NCBI RefSeq assembly: GCF_964204865.1 | Contig: NC_135262.1 | Coordinates: 10,540,001 to 10,604,000, forward strand | DNA length: 64,000 nucleotides | Direction of reading: 5' to 3' | DNA from: Styela clava | Taxonomy: Eukaryota; Chordata; Ascidiacea; Stolidobranchia; Styelidae | Part shown: piece after piece, positions 33,345 to 45,983 of the stretch | Layout: every line of letters starts with the position of its first letter | Numbering within the stretch: the first letter of the stretch is position 1 | Notes under the pieces: model-generated | Told to the model about the DNA's origin: nothing | Database searches by the model: none | The model's input: the letters and a program-made list of their open reading frames with translations, nothing else | Program-made: the position numbers and the translations under genes

Positions 33345-34019
33345 CGTTTGTGTGATAGTATTTAATTTTGTTCGGTTCTAATTAATTTACTCCAATTAAG
33401 TCTTTATACAAGCATATGCTTTACCTCCACCTAGAATGTATTATAAATATCAATTTCAATTATCGTTACTACCTGATTTTGTATGTATGTTTAATTGTCT
33501 CGTAAAAGCAATATAAAAGCGTAAGTAATTGTAGATACTGAAGACGGGATGTATACACAAGGTCATACTGGCATAAAACACAAATGTGGGACTTGCACCC
33601 CTATTGATAAGTATAAAATATATTAAATCCAATAGCATATTATGGTCCTTTTTACAGACAGCTGTGCGATGAGGGTGAGTGGGTCTGGTAACAAGCGTTA
33701 GGGTGTAGTTTACAGAACTGTATGTACAAAGGAGTTTGTAAGACAAAACAACATCTTCAAATAGAGACACAACACAACATGAAACACACTGCATGTAGAC
33801 ATAGTAATAAAATTAAAAATTTGGACGTAAATACAACACCTTTTAGTGAAGTGATGATACTATAAATGGGGGGAATAGTCAAGTTTAAAAGGTGTGTGCA
33901 TATATGGTATGCACTACTCAAGGGTCTTCAGTAGTCTATGGCTATTTTAGCAAATATGTGACGCTACAATGTTATGTATCAAATTCTATCAATTTCTCGC
34001 TATTTCAAGGTATTTTCTA
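33345..34019. other. Spacer after peroxidase 1
   Basis: The first 60 bases (CGTTTGTGTGATA..) resemble the 3' flanks of the other peroxidase copies; the rest shows nothing recognisable. Confidence 0.4.
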
Positions 34020-35290
34020 ATTCTAAATACAGCCAAAAGCGACGAGGATTCGAGAAAAAAACCTACTATGGGGTCAAAAATATCGAACCCAGAAATCATC
34101 CAGCAAATAAAGAGGTTAAAAAGAAATTGAAAGGGGAGAAATATAATTCAAATGCCGAACCGCTAAAATAGAACACTTAGGAAAAAATGAGAAACCATCG
34201 AAGTATTTTTTTGATAAAATCACGGAGAGAAAGCGAAAAACTTCATTGAAAGCTTGTATAAAGAGATGGGTGAAATAGTAAATATGAAAGAAGATGTACT
34301 CGATGTGGCGTACGAATTCTACAAAAAAAACTGTAGAACCAAGAAACTAATTCCAATGAGCAGTTGATGGACGATTATTTACAACCATATATAGATAACT
34401 GATCAAGAAAACGAAAAAATGAGACAATTAGTAACAGATGAGAAAAATTAAGCAAACTATAAACAATATGGAGACAACGATAAAACACCAGGACCAGGCA
34501 AGCTCTCTAAGTAATTCTATCAAACCTTTTACACACTTCTTTAAAGGATTTGAATCAACTTATGAACGGGAATATCGGTCAGAGACCGAAGACTTATCGA
34601 TCGAAAGTTCCAAAAACAGCGCTCTTACTCCATAGTGACACCTTGTGTCCTATCACTAATTAATTAATAACTCGCTAATTATACGAGATAATTCGCCCAA
34701 AATCAATAGGCTTCTGGTCATGCAAAGTCTGGAGCAGATTCAATCTCGCTTTTGTGAGATATCGCGTGCATCTAACAGACATACAGACAGACAGACAAAT
34801 ACCTATCAACATACTTACCGATGAAAATCGATAAGTAATAACGCTATAGCCTTCAGTCTCTTACTGGACAGTACAAAGAGCGCGAGTATAACGCTGATAT
34901 TAAAAAAGGGCGACCCAAGGAAACTAGAAAATTTAAGACCTATATCGAACCTGAACGTTGACTATAAAATAAAAGCAAACAGAATTTAAATAATAGCAGG
35001 TAAATATATCCCTGAAACACAAAAATGTAGCCTACTATACCGGGCAGGTCAATTCAGGACTATTTGAGGAACATTCAAACCATTTGGAAAAAAAAATTCT
35101 AAAACTCAGGACATGCTACATTGTCAGTTTTGATCAAGAAAAAGCCTATTCCTATTCAAAATTATGAAGAAAATTGGATACAATAAAATATCAATCATTA
35201 ATATAATCACGGGAACAACAACTTAGAAAACATACAACAGCATAGGAATAAGACAAGGATGCCCTTTAAACCCTTTCTTTTCCCACACGT
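34020..35290 (+). pseudogene. L1/Tx1-like LINE remnant (reverse transcriptase)
   Basis: Broken frames carry recognisable RT pieces in order: SKYFFDKI near 34200, TPGPGKLS near 34485, ITLILKKGDP then LRPISNLNVDYKI near 34885-34970, SFDQEKAYSY (motif A region) near 35135, and GIRQGCPLNP near 35250. Stops and frameshifts between them mean it is dead. A family B SINE-like repeat (34566-34841) splits it. Similarity to L1/Tx1-type elements is from memory of the motif spelling. Confidence 0.85.
34566..34841 (+). mobile_element. SINE-like family B, nested in the LINE remnant
   Basis: This is the longest copy with 18000-18297. It has AGACTTATCGATCGAAAGTT, ACAGCGCTCTTAC, GTGACACCTTGTGTCC, the CAGACAGACA run and the CTTACCGAT..ATCGATAAG tail. 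LINE sequence resumes on both sides. Confidence 0.8.
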
Positions 35291-35343
35291 TTTAGATTAA
35301 TCATTTAAAACGTGTAGGAGGGATTTCTTGCTATCGACTAGGT

Positions 35344-36234
35344 CAGGGATGGCGAACCACTGACCCGCGGGTCACAAAGTGACCCACCGCGTTTTATTTG
35401 TGACCCGCCAAGCGAAGGCACGAATAAAATTAAAAAAAATGCTAACATATCAGTGATAAAAATTGATAAAACCGGCCTTAAATTAATCTAACAATAACTA
35501 AACTATTATAATGTACCGTCAGTTGGACAGTCAGGAAGGGCTGCGATGGCTCATGTTCAAAATGTTGATTTTTGGGCAGGTATGGTAATTTTCAAAACCC
35601 CTAATCTTGTACGCATGTATGCACCGCTGTGTACCGTTATTCAGTTATTGGGCCTGACATCGTTTATGACATAACAATGCAATTGATCTGTTCATTTCTC
35701 GCAACGCCTGTTTTTTTTTGGAAGTGCATTTGCAGACTGTTTTAGGGGTTATACGAGAACTAGATGCTACTTTGCATTTTATTAGTTTCTCGTCTACAAT
35801 GCCGTTGTGAAAACAAAAACTTTCAGACTTGAAATAAAAATCTAGAAATCTGATACAACAATGGGGCAGTGCAAAAGTGGCTTAATGTGGTTGGAAGCTG
35901 ATCGAAAATTATAACACTATTCAAGCGGAATTACCTTCAAACACTAGAACCTTAAAATAATTTAACGCATCATCCTTCAACGCATCAACGTTTTTGGTAA
36001 TTCATGTGCGTGTTTTCGTACTCTAATATCATAAAACCGAGTGCCATGAAAAGTCCCTGATAGAAGTGCTGCATAAGTAGAGCCCAAAACTACACCAACA
36101 CTAGCTTATACGATTTGTTTCGGAAGTTTCTTATAGATACTAACGTGAATTAAATATCTGTGACCCACTCTCTTCTGTTCCGCGAAAAAATTATAATTTT
36201 TGACCCATTCATTGAAAAAGGTTCGCCATCCCTG
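35344..36234. mobile_element. hAT element, 891 bp, with 8-bp TSD
   Basis: Perfect 15-bp inverted ends CAGGGATGGCGAACC and GGTTCGCCATCCCTG are flanked by an exact 8-bp duplication GACTAGGT (35336-35343 and 36235-36242). Subterminal TGACCCGC and TGACCCA repeats occur. No intact transposase is present, so it is non-autonomous or decayed. Confidence 0.93.
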
Positions 36235-36654
36235 GACTAGGTCAAAAAAATATTTCGTGCTGTCGACTAGGTCTCATTTCAGGGGGATAGCTTATATTAA
36301 AATCATTTTCAAAATCCAGGCTATAGTTCTTATTTTCAGACAAGGTCTTATTTTCGGGGAAACACAGAAACTTTCTAGCAGAGTTTTTCATAGTGCCTCT
36401 GTATTTAATGAAATGTTTGGTCAGGTGATTAAGCTCTCAATATTGGCCCGGATGAAATAAATTTTGCTTGTTTATTTTTCTCAAGTATCATCTTAAACCT
36501 ATATAAATGAGAACTATTTTCAACAAAATATGTAAATTAAATACTGAAACTTACTCATTCAGTTCCAGATAACATAGTTTAATTATTATTTTTACATTTA
36601 GGGCACCAGTCTTAAGTGCTCAGGGCCGGCCTCCAAAGGCCATGATCTGAAACT

Positions 36655-36735
36655 GGCAATGGGTGCAAATGTCCAGGGTGCAAATTCCGCGGGTGAAAAT
36701 GTTTGCGGGTCAAACTCGTGGGTTGCACCCGCATT
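36655..36735 (+). repeat. Degenerate minisatellite, GGGTGCAAATGT-like
   Basis: Irregular repeats of about 16 bases (GGGTGCAAATGTCCAG, GGGTGCAAATTCCGC, GGGTGAAAATGTTTGC). The same motif recurs at 37545-37790 and, inverted, at 56494-56659. Confidence 0.65.
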
Positions 36736-37474
36736 GCATTTTGGGAATTGTGCAAAGGGCCGCAAACAGTTTTTGATATATTTTAATTAATATTGCTTAC
36801 TTGAAGCGTATTTTTAGATAGGTGTAGTTTGTGACATATATTGTGATGCAAGTAAACAGCCGAATAAAGTTTTGTTATTTTCCTAAATTTCAAATGCCAT
36901 TTACATAATAATTTTTACACTTCGTTATTATTGCAATTTACTGTATTTATTACAAAAAATCATAAATTTTTATGTCAACTATCCGAAACATTTTTGAACA
37001 AAGTTTTGATAAGGAAAGAATAATACATACACTAAAAATGACTTAATCCAAATATATACCCCTAAAATTTGAAAAAATTATACAGAATAAACTGTATAAA
37101 CTAAAAATGTTTTTTTTATTACATATGTCCTGGCGTTTGGCATCTCTTTTGTGCCACCAGCTTACTAATATCCGTCTGAAATGATTTTATTACAGTACAA
37201 ACCTTAATTAACGAGGTCACATGATCATCAATTGAGAAGGTTTGATTAATGTCAGTAAAGCAAAAATGTTACATTATCATTTTATGTATAATTGAGATCA
37301 GTAAACAAACAAATGACTGACTTTTCGGACCAGACATTTCCCGCCACATTTCGCGACAAACGACATCGTCGTTTTCGTTGTGAATAATCAATTTCACCTC
37401 GAAAGGTTTGAAAAATGTATTCAATTTAGATAAAAAAAACTTACAAAATTTTACAAATATTCTTAAGCGTTCGA

Positions 37475-37541
37475 GGGCCGCATTAGAAGTACTCGGGGGC
37501 CGCATGCGGCCCGCGGGCTGCGAGTTTGACACCCCTGAGAT
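37475..37541. mobile_element. hAT-type terminus, partner end unclear
   Basis: GGGCCGCATGCGGCCCGCGG followed by GAGTTTGACACCCCTG is a typical hAT right end. A possible partner is the GGGTCAAACTCGTGGGTTGC stretch near 36706, but it is diverged and lies inside the minisatellite. Confidence 0.5.
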
Positions 37542-37544
37542 AAA

Positions 37545-37790
37545 ACATGTGAGTGTAAAAGTATGCCAGTGCAAATTTCATGGGTGCATATGTACGCGGG
37601 TATAAATGTACTTAGGTATTTTCGAATCCAAACTCACTTAGATGTGAAAGTACGCGGGCAGCCCCATACGCGGGTGATAAAATATGTTGGTGCAAATGCA
37701 AACGTTAGCGGGAACTGAAGTCTGTGGGTGCAAATGTTTGTCATTTGTCCAAGGTGCCGGTAATGGTTGAAATGTACGTGGGAACAAAGC
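37545..37790 (+). repeat. Degenerate minisatellite, second tract
   Basis: Repeats such as GGGTGCATATGTACGC, GGGTATAAATGTAC and GGGTGCAAATGTTTG continue the tract interrupted at 36735. Confidence 0.65.
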
Positions 37791-37799
37791 TTCGAGTCC

Positions 37800-38630
37800 A
37801 TCAAGACGCAACAAGTTTGATTTACATACATGCACTATTTGTAGCAGTGAAAGCAACATACATACATATATCTCTGCAACATACATATGCCTACTGCCAC
37901 TGTGCATACCCCAAATCTCTGTACAAACATATTTATATTCTCTGAGGATGAGTCTAATCACATAATCGAGCCATTATAGGGATAATCTTGTTATTTTAGT
38001 GAGATTTACTGTTGTTTTTTAAATTAATAATGTTAAAGGGAATAAAACTAGTTCAGACAAAAGACTTGTCAGAATTATAAAACAAGTTTTTCACTGGACA
38101 TAATTAGGTTAATTAGCCCCAAGCCATATCACAATTACGAATCAGTTTTAATATAATTCATCTTTGTTACACACTTGATTAGAACATTCCCATGCATGCC
38201 TATTTACTATAAAATATCACGATTTACTGTTTAATCCTATCCGGTTGGATCATTCTATTGTATCGTTGACAATAAAGACATTGCCTCGTTAACGTGTGTC
38301 AGACAGACTGGGGGATTGGTGCAGGCGTTAGAGTGGTATTCGTCGTCGCCTGACAACAGAGAAAACATCCTCAACCAACAACGAAAATTAGCAAGAATAT
38401 ACTATTCCTGTCTATACCATAACTCGAAGTGATGCAACACATGACTCTTATATTTTACGAGGTACGTGACTTTGCACAAATATTTAAGTGGAATCAAAAA
38501 ACTTGAACAAGACTTTAGGAAGGGAAGGCAAAAGTTGGTTGGCGACGAGGAATATGGTTATGTTAAATATATGTAGTCAGTCTGAAAGTCGCCAAATGAA
38601 AGTATCTGTTATTGAGTTAGGTTATCTGTT
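37800..38630. other. Non-coding spacer, nothing recognised
   Basis: AT-rich with no long frame, RNA gene or clear repeat. Confidence 0.4.
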
Positions 38631-39130
38631 ATGTCGAGTGTAGCGAATGTGCATGTGTAACTATGGATTATAAGGTTATTTAACCCTTTCATATTGATAG
38701 CATGTTACATTGCACAAAATAGGCCACTTCATGATTCGCGACAGCAAGAAAGGCTACATTCTATAGTATATAGACTTCTTTGTAAAGCGACCAATTTGTT
38801 GACGTATCATTTCCGGCCATGTCGAGAAAACTGTAATATATTGTGCTTTCGATTATCTGATTTTTACTGCATTAAGACGTTAAGTGTTTTTCAATTTATC
38901 CGTATTCGGATTGGATTGTGCATCTTTCAATAATATAACAATAATTGGCATTCAATACATATGATTGCTTATTAACGTTTGAAGGGATCCAAATTGGAGT
39001 CACATTCCTTAACGCGTGTCAATTTAATAACGCGGGAATCGATCTTTACAGATATAGGGTGTTAATAGGAAGGGGGTGAATAACATTATAGTCCATAGTT
39101 ACACAATGTACATTCGCTACGTCGAGCATA
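38631..39130. mobile_element. 500-bp element with 48-bp inverted ends
   Basis: The left end reads ATGTCGAGTGTAGCGAATGT then GTAACTATGGATTATAA; the right end is the inverse with a few differences (39079-39130). No transposase is present; a 79-codon frame inside has no known motif. The target duplication is not clear, so the superfamily is unknown. Confidence 0.65.
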
Positions 39131-39529
39131 AATGTTGTATGGTGATCCACATGTTAGGTAATTTCCGGCTCAAAGTGTCACTATACTGTATTCTGATCCC
39201 AATCACAAGTGTATTAATACAGCATATAACGGAGTTATTTATATGATATATAGAAGTCGTACCGGTAGTTAAGTAGGCCTACTGGAACGTTACGCCTTAT
39301 GCCCTAGTTGATATGATTTGATTTCAATACTCTTAAATACGCGGACACATTTACCTCGATATCTATGAAACAACGAATGACAAAGCATCAGCTGTGATTG
39401 GGAAGTGATACGTAGCGAGTTTAATATCTTTTAGTTAACTCATTTGACAATATTTGCACTGAAGTCTGTCTACAAGTTGCTTTGGACGCAACCAGTTTGT
39501 CGCAGTGTATCTCGGTGATACATAATCCA

Positions 39530-42500
39530 ATGGCAAAGAGAGTTTGTGTTGTAGGAGCCGGTGTATCAGGAGTTTGCACTGTTAAATCATGTGTGGAAGA
39601 AGGATTGGATCCTACCTGTTACGAAACGAGAGAAGGTGTAGGTAGGTAACCTATCTGTAGAATTTAGTCACCTATTATTGGTCGAACGAATAATGCATTA
39701 GCATAAGATTATTTTATTTCCCAGGCGGCCTGTGGCTCTACAAAAAAGGAGAAAGTTTACAAAGATCGAGGGTTTATGAATCGCTCGTCTCAAACGTCAG
39801 CAAAGAGGCGTCTTGCTTCAGTGATTTTCCGTATCCGAAAGTATTTGTCTATTTGTCATAATCTTGCTTTCTTTTGCATGGGGCCTTTTATGGGCTGTGG
39901 CGTATGTAAATCACACGCCAGTATTGTATTTGACGAAAAAATTGGTCACCTGCCAATAAGGCTCAAATTTGAACCGCTCAGTAAGCTGAAATTTTCTCTT
40001 GGGCGCCAGTCAGAAATATGATTTCTAGAGTACTTGTGAGGAGGCATACATTGTTCTCTCATCATGATTTTCAGCCGATGTCAAACTTCAGTCTTATTGT
40101 CAAACATACAGTGCTGTCGCGTAACAAGCTCTCGTTTACTGAGGTCAGATTTGGCGTCAATGGCTCGATTATTTTTCGAAACAGCGAGTGTTTAAATGAG
40201 TTTAATCAGAAATACTCATTTCAAAAAGTATGAGCCGCGACATTAAATATGTCAATAAAAATAGATTGGGATCGTTTGTACAAAGACTTAAAAAAAAAAA
40301 AAAACTTCCGCCACCACTCAAAATAAAAATCAATGATTATTCAAATAGGGTGAGGGCTGGGAAAGAAGATTGCACTAGAAATTCAAATTTTCAAATCATC
40401 CTATAATTACTTAAGTTGTTATTTAAAAACGTGACGCTTTCTCAAATCATATTCCAATGATTGAGGGGATAAATCTTATGACTTGCATCTTTGTTATCCG
40501 GGAAACAGAATGTTCACTTGACCTTGTTTATTTTACATCTTCGAGAATTTAACCCTGTAAATAGTGTATCATGTTTTCAGAATCAAACACCTTACTGTTC
40601 TCATACCAAAATTGTGGAGTATTTGACTAGTTACGTAGAGCATTTCAATCTCGGAAACCGATTCATATTCAATACAATTGTCGAAAATATCGAACGTCAA
40701 GGATTACATAAATCTGGTAAGAATTAAGCAATAAATATGAACAATTTCCTATCTATACGAAGATGCATTTGACCACCCTAGAGACGAGCATAATAGCAAG
40801 AACTTGTATTGATATATTATTAAACAATGCGATTATTGCGACTGTATTTTCTAGTTTTGTTGAAAATGACATAGGATTGATAAACCGATTGATTTGATGT
40901 ACTTAAGATATACAGAATGCAATAAGTATTTTTTTTTAATATTTTTTTTTTCATTTCGAATTTCCATCAAAATTTAACAATATTGACATTGACTAAGCTT
41001 TGAAGTGGAAATTTTCCGCCTGAAAAATACCGACTAAGTCGGTTATACCTGTCTTCTATTTATCTGTACGTTTTGGTTATTTAGCCACCATGTTGCTTCA
41101 TTTTTTCGAACTATTTTAGTATAGCATCACAAAAAAAATCTTGTAAAACTCAAATAGGTGAGCCAAAATGGAGGGTAACAATTCGGAATTTGCATACTTC
41201 ATCGAGGGAAACGTTGGAGTACGATGCAGTTATTATATGTGGTGGACGGGATGGCAAACCAAAAATGCCGGATATTGACGGCTTATCGGACGGAATGTTC
41301 GAAGGGGAAGTCATGCACTCTTGCCAGTTTGACTCCTCGGAAATTTTTCTAGGTATCAAGATAATTTTTCACATTTTGTCTTTCTGTTACTTTTTACATA
41401 ATTTAACGAGTATTTGTTTTTATCTCAGATAAAACCGTAGTTGTTATTGGTCTGGGAAATTCTGGAGCTGATATTGCTGTCGAAGTAAGTAGGAAAGCAA
41501 AGAAAACAATAATGAGCAGATCAGCTGGGTCGTGGATGATTCCTAGAATTATGAAAGTATGTTGTTGAAAAGTTTTGCAGGTTCAATTTTGTAATCAAGT
41601 AGAATCACATTGTCAGATCATATGATTTTTTTTCAGTTTTATTATGAGGCACGTGTACCATTTCAACTGTCAAATAGTTATAAGTTGACTCAACGGCCTC
41701 AAAACCAAATATATTCAATTTTCAGGGAGGACTGCCTGAAGACATGCAAACTAGTTCACGATTCAATGCCTTTTTGAAGTCGTGGCTTCCGGAATTTGTA
41801 GGCGATTGGCTTGTTCGAAAAATTGTGAATTCTCGCTTTAATCATGATGCATTGGGGATATCTCCGAGGTAAAGTGTTCAAAATTGTGTTAATATGTTTG
41901 ACATTGTTGAAAACAAAATACTTCATAACATGATCTACATAAATCAAGAATATTAATTCAAACTTCTTATTTTTTAGGTATAAACCTGGTGATCGTCCCA
42001 ATTATCTGGTAAATGATGAATTTCCTTCAAGAATTGTTTCCGGTAAAGTTGTAGTAAAACCAGAAATCGAAAAACTTGATGCAAATTCTGTTTATTTTTC
42101 TGATGGAACAAAGGAAAAAGTTGATATTGTTATTTGTGCAACTGGATATGATTCGTATTTCCCATTCATTAGTGATGACATTTTACCAGGTTTGATCACT
42201 TATTTCCATATTATGATCAGATTTAGTCATTTTTGGAGATTTGCATATTTGTATCCGAAACTGTTTGTATAAGAGGGATTATCAATTAGTACTAACATCA
42301 ACAAAGCAGGTAATTCATATTTCATGCACACCGTTGATGTCATCAAAATTGAAAATTGTGGCGGTTTCGCGTTAGTAGTCGTGAAGGCTGTGTTACCGGT
42401 AGTCTACTGTGACTGATTCCATACCCGTACTACTTCGTTTGACTTTCGTGTTCATATATTTGAGCATCACTCTCTTGTTTTATGTCTAATAGACGATCGC

Positions 42501-44309
42501 TCACAAATGAAATTGTTTGAGTGGATGTTTCCCTTTGAAATGGATTATCCGGAATCATTGGCAGTAGTTGGAGTGATCCCTTTTTCAGGTGGATCGCAAA
42601 TCCTTCAAATAGAATGCCAGGTAAATAACAAGATTTATTAAAAGATTTAAAATAACTTGTTTTTAGTCTGGTTCAAGCTCTTATCTGTTGAAAAAATATA
42701 CTTATCAAAATTATCTTGGCAATGCGCCTAGGTTTGGCTTTTTTTGTGCCTTGATGGCAATTACCAAAAGTATATTTATTTCTGCATGTTTGTGATATTT
42801 TCAATACATAATCGCAGTCTAGATACGTTGCACAAATAATGAGTGGCATAAAAAGACTTCCCTCAGTCGAGGAAATGAAAAAGGCATACGAAGATGATAT
42901 AAGTGATTTTGTTGGGCAAGGAAGGACCTTCATTTTTCGGGTAAGTAACGAAATACAGAACATCTCTTTTTTTATACTTGCCCTCAGTGTTTTTCTATTG
43001 CCATTCTATGGATTTAATGAATGGTCTTTCCGGCGTTCCGGTTGTTGGACATTTTATTGAATTTGCGTTCCGGTTGGTAAAATAAAATTATGGTACAAAA
43101 AGTCTAGTTTCTCTGGTTAAACTAGTAATTAATTTATGTTTTGTTACAATATAATTCGTAATTCTTTTTACATAACATCACGCAAATAATTAGTACAGAA
43201 GTAACGCGTAATAGATATATCTTCGACCTTTGACCCCATGAAAATTCATACTATATGGTACCTTTCTAAAATAACATTAGTATTAAATTGCTATAAATAT
43301 CCTTGTCATTCTACACAAACATATTCCAGAAAATTTCTTCATATTTCATTGCAGTTTATCCACTCTATCTAAAGACAGTCAAAACATTCTGTAAACGTCC
43401 GCGTTGTGCTGTAAATACCGTATTTCTCGGAGAATAAGTAGTCTACCCGGCAAATAAGACGAGGCCCGTTTTAAAGCCTGGAAAAATGGGTTTTTGCATA
43501 TAACCTGCCAATAAGACGGGGTGGTAAAATCGCATCAATATCGAAATCTTAAATTACCATGCAAAAGCTTTTGAGTGGCAAATTTGTGACTTGAGGAGAA
43601 GAAATGCTGAAATGGAACATGTTTACGGCTCAAATAAGACATCTCACTGACATAAACAATTGGCGGTTTTCACAAATTGCAATCCCATGTGTATGGGTAA
43701 TAGCCTTTCACTCGTGATGCACACACAAATGCGTAACTTCAAATTTGATAATCAAAGGATTAAATTCCTGATTCACAGCGCGAGAATGCCGATTTATTTA
43801 AACTAACCTGATGATGACGTGGAGGGTGCTATCGCCTAAGTTATTTTATGGTCCGAATTGAATAATAAGCGACACACAAAAAATTAAAAAATTATCATAC
43901 TCGCCTATAATAAGGTGCCCCTGACCCCCCAAAAAAATCAGGCCAAAAATTTGGGTCTAGAAAAGCGACTTATTCGCCGAGAAATACGGTATATTACATT
44001 TTTGCGAATTAAGTGCATTCCGGTTGTTACGATTTTTCCAGCTCATCACTGTACACAACCATTTTTTTCCAGAGAAAAATAGGATTCGAATATCAAGATC
44101 GAGTTGCCAATTTAGGAGGATTTTATCCAATATTATGGAAGCTACTGTTACGTGACCCTAAACTTGCATTTGCAGTTTGCTTCGGTCCTTTCATGTCGTA
44201 TCAATATCGTTTGTTTGGAAGACACCAGTGGAAACAAGCAAGAGAAAGAATATTAAACGCGATTCCTAATACGTTATATGCTATTAGTTCTAAAGAGCGG
44301 TTTCAATAG
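39530..44309 (+). CDS. Flavin-containing monooxygenase, ten exons, 509 aa
   Basis: Exons: 39530-39641, 39725-39840, 40581-40716, 41158-41352, 41429-41556, 41726-41868, 41978-42189, 42493-42620, 42818-42940, 44073-44309. All are GT-AG and phases join without a stop (1530 nt). Motifs in FMO order: FAD-binding GAGVSG (residues 9-14), the conserved Asn in [11 protein letters not shown], the FMO signature [16 protein letters not shown]-binding GLGNSG, and ICATGYD (FATGY-type). FMOs oxygenate soft nucleophiles (N, S) using NADPH and O2, usually at the ER. Here the C-terminus ends SSKERFQ without the hydrophobic anchor of vertebrate FMOs, so it may be only loosely membrane-bound. The last intron is enlarged by a hAT MITE carrying another element. 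AATAAA lies 25 bp after the stop. Confidence 0.92.
42310..42480 (+). mobile_element. LINE 3' tail-like fragment in an FMO intron
   Basis: GATGTCATCAAAATTG and CATATATTTGAGCATCACTC match the tail of the LINE copy at 26755-27003; the middle is diverged. It lies just before the exon 8 acceptor. Confidence 0.5.
43031..44051. mobile_element. hAT MITE, copy 2, in the last FMO intron
   Basis: This is an inverted-orientation copy of 27700-28100. GGCGTTCCGGTTGTTGGAC is at the left and CCAGCTCATCACTG at the right. The left terminus is missing about 30 bp. It is interrupted by a 572-bp element at 43418-43989. Its right end is 21 bp from the exon 10 splice acceptor. Confidence 0.88.
43418..43989. mobile_element. 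TA-flanked MITE nested in the hAT MITE
   Basis: Inverted ends CCGTATTTCTCGG(A/C)GAATAAG are directly flanked by TA on both sides, as expected of Tc1/mariner-type target duplication. Copy 1 of the host hAT MITE (27700-28100) gives the empty site, in which the two halves are contiguous. No transposase is present. Confidence 0.88.
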
Positions 44310-45160
44310 CAGTTTGCAGTCGTCAATTGAGATAATAAAAATATACACTTCGTAGACCGATGAAAGCAGTCCATGTTTCTGCCTTATAAAGAGTTGATAG
44401 GATAAGGTATAATTGCTAATGCGTATTTCAAAGCTGTATATAACAGCATGACATACACAAGTATATATATGATTGAAAAATATTCGTACAACATTAATTT
44501 TACATGACTAGCTGATCACACAAAGTTGAAAAAGATATACGCAACTGTGTTCGTAGCAATTTTCTAGTAATTGACATTACGATATAAGATATACTTGAGG
44601 CGGCTGCACTCCAACAATTCGTCTCCATCCAGTGAAAGTTGCACTGATAACAAGTGCACTAACCGTATTACCGAATCTGCCTGTTCTTTTGAGCTGTGTT
44701 CGTCTCATCTGTGTCGTTGTGTGAGTGGTGTACTGTGGCTAATAATTATCATGTTCACCAAAATTTACAAGGCTTTCCCAGTTTCTGAGATCAAATAAAT
44801 GTTAATTACTATTAGGGAAATGAACCCTTGGAAAAATTTATTTCTGTGAACGGTATTTTGTGCGTGCATTTTTGCAACTATGCAGTTCTGCCGAATTCTG
44901 TCTATTTGTGTTTAGGCGATTTAGCTTTTTTTGCACAATAATTTTGTATAATCAATTATCTAATTATTTGTATTGAACTAACATGGCACTGTAATTTAAT
45001 AACGACAGGAACATAGTGTGATAATGTTAAGTTAATTCATGCTTACATGCAAATCTATAAATAAAATTGCATCCTCTGTGAGGAGATGGTTATTGAGCTA
45101 AAATCTAACCAAGTCTACCGGCATGTCTATAAACTGCGATGGTGCTAGTACTCAAACATA
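44310..45160. other. Spacer downstream of FMO
   Basis: It contains the FMO poly(A) signal AATAAA at 44334-44339. A 75-codon frame at 44571-44798 has no recognisable motif and is not called. Confidence 0.4.
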
Positions 45161-45983
45161 TCGTCACGCCAATAACCGAATTGCGTAAGTCATTTTTAGC
45201 AGTTTTGAGAAAAACGTAAAAAACTTCATAATGATATTGTTATGCCATTGAGAGTCAATAATTTGCCATGGTTCAATTTTTCGATCGTAGCCGGATTTAA
45301 GTTAATTTGTATGACGCAGTTAAGTGACGTCATAATGGCGCACTGTGACTTAGGCAGAAATGTGTCTATGACTTGTGACATACGCAATTTTGCAACTTTA
45401 CTATATGCACCAGTCCTGAAAACTAAACATTCCAAAAACGAATGTAATTCTCAGTATCTGCAATGTCTAATCCCCAAAATAACTATTCAGTTTTAATTAC
45501 ATTATTTTTTATGTTTAAAAATATATAGTTCATCAATATAACACGTTCTGCACACCCACCGAAATAAGACTAAGATTAAATATAAAGAATAAAACAGCAA
45601 TGTACCCAATATAAAAGCCAACCAAGGTGAACTGGACTCGGACAGTGAATATCACAAGTGCACGTCTCCCTATACTGTAGTATAAATTCAAATTAATACG
45701 CGCTAATCTAGAATCCGAGATGCAAAAACGCGAAAATACTTCGTAGAGGTTATTTTGCCCTGGTGACGTCACAATAGTCCTGCGGCAACAATGATAATTC
45801 ATTATGACGAAACAATTGCAAAAATGTGCATGTCAAACTAAATCTCCATTTTTATGGGTTTCGGAATTCTTAAAATGGGATCTGAGTTAACAGACAGGTG
45901 CACAGCAGTACATAAATACCTATTTTATAAAAAACTCAAAATCGCCAAAAATGACTTACGCAATTCGGTTATTAGCGTGACGA
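45161..45983. mobile_element. TA-flanked DNA transposon remnant, 823 bp
   Basis: Inverted ends TCGTCACGC(C/T)AATAACCG continue for about 40 bp (AATTGCGTAAGTCATTTTT) at both ends and abut TA dinucleotides. The interior has no transposase. Probably a Tc1/mariner-like non-autonomous element. Confidence 0.8.

Noticed and set aside
39776..40233. Two short plus frames over FMO exon 2 and intron 2
   Set aside because: The first begins in another frame of exon 2 and both run into the intron; no motif.
44571..44798. 75-codon plus frame with AATAAA after it
   Set aside because: Cys-rich but without a signal peptide, homology or splice partner that I can recognise; too weak to call.
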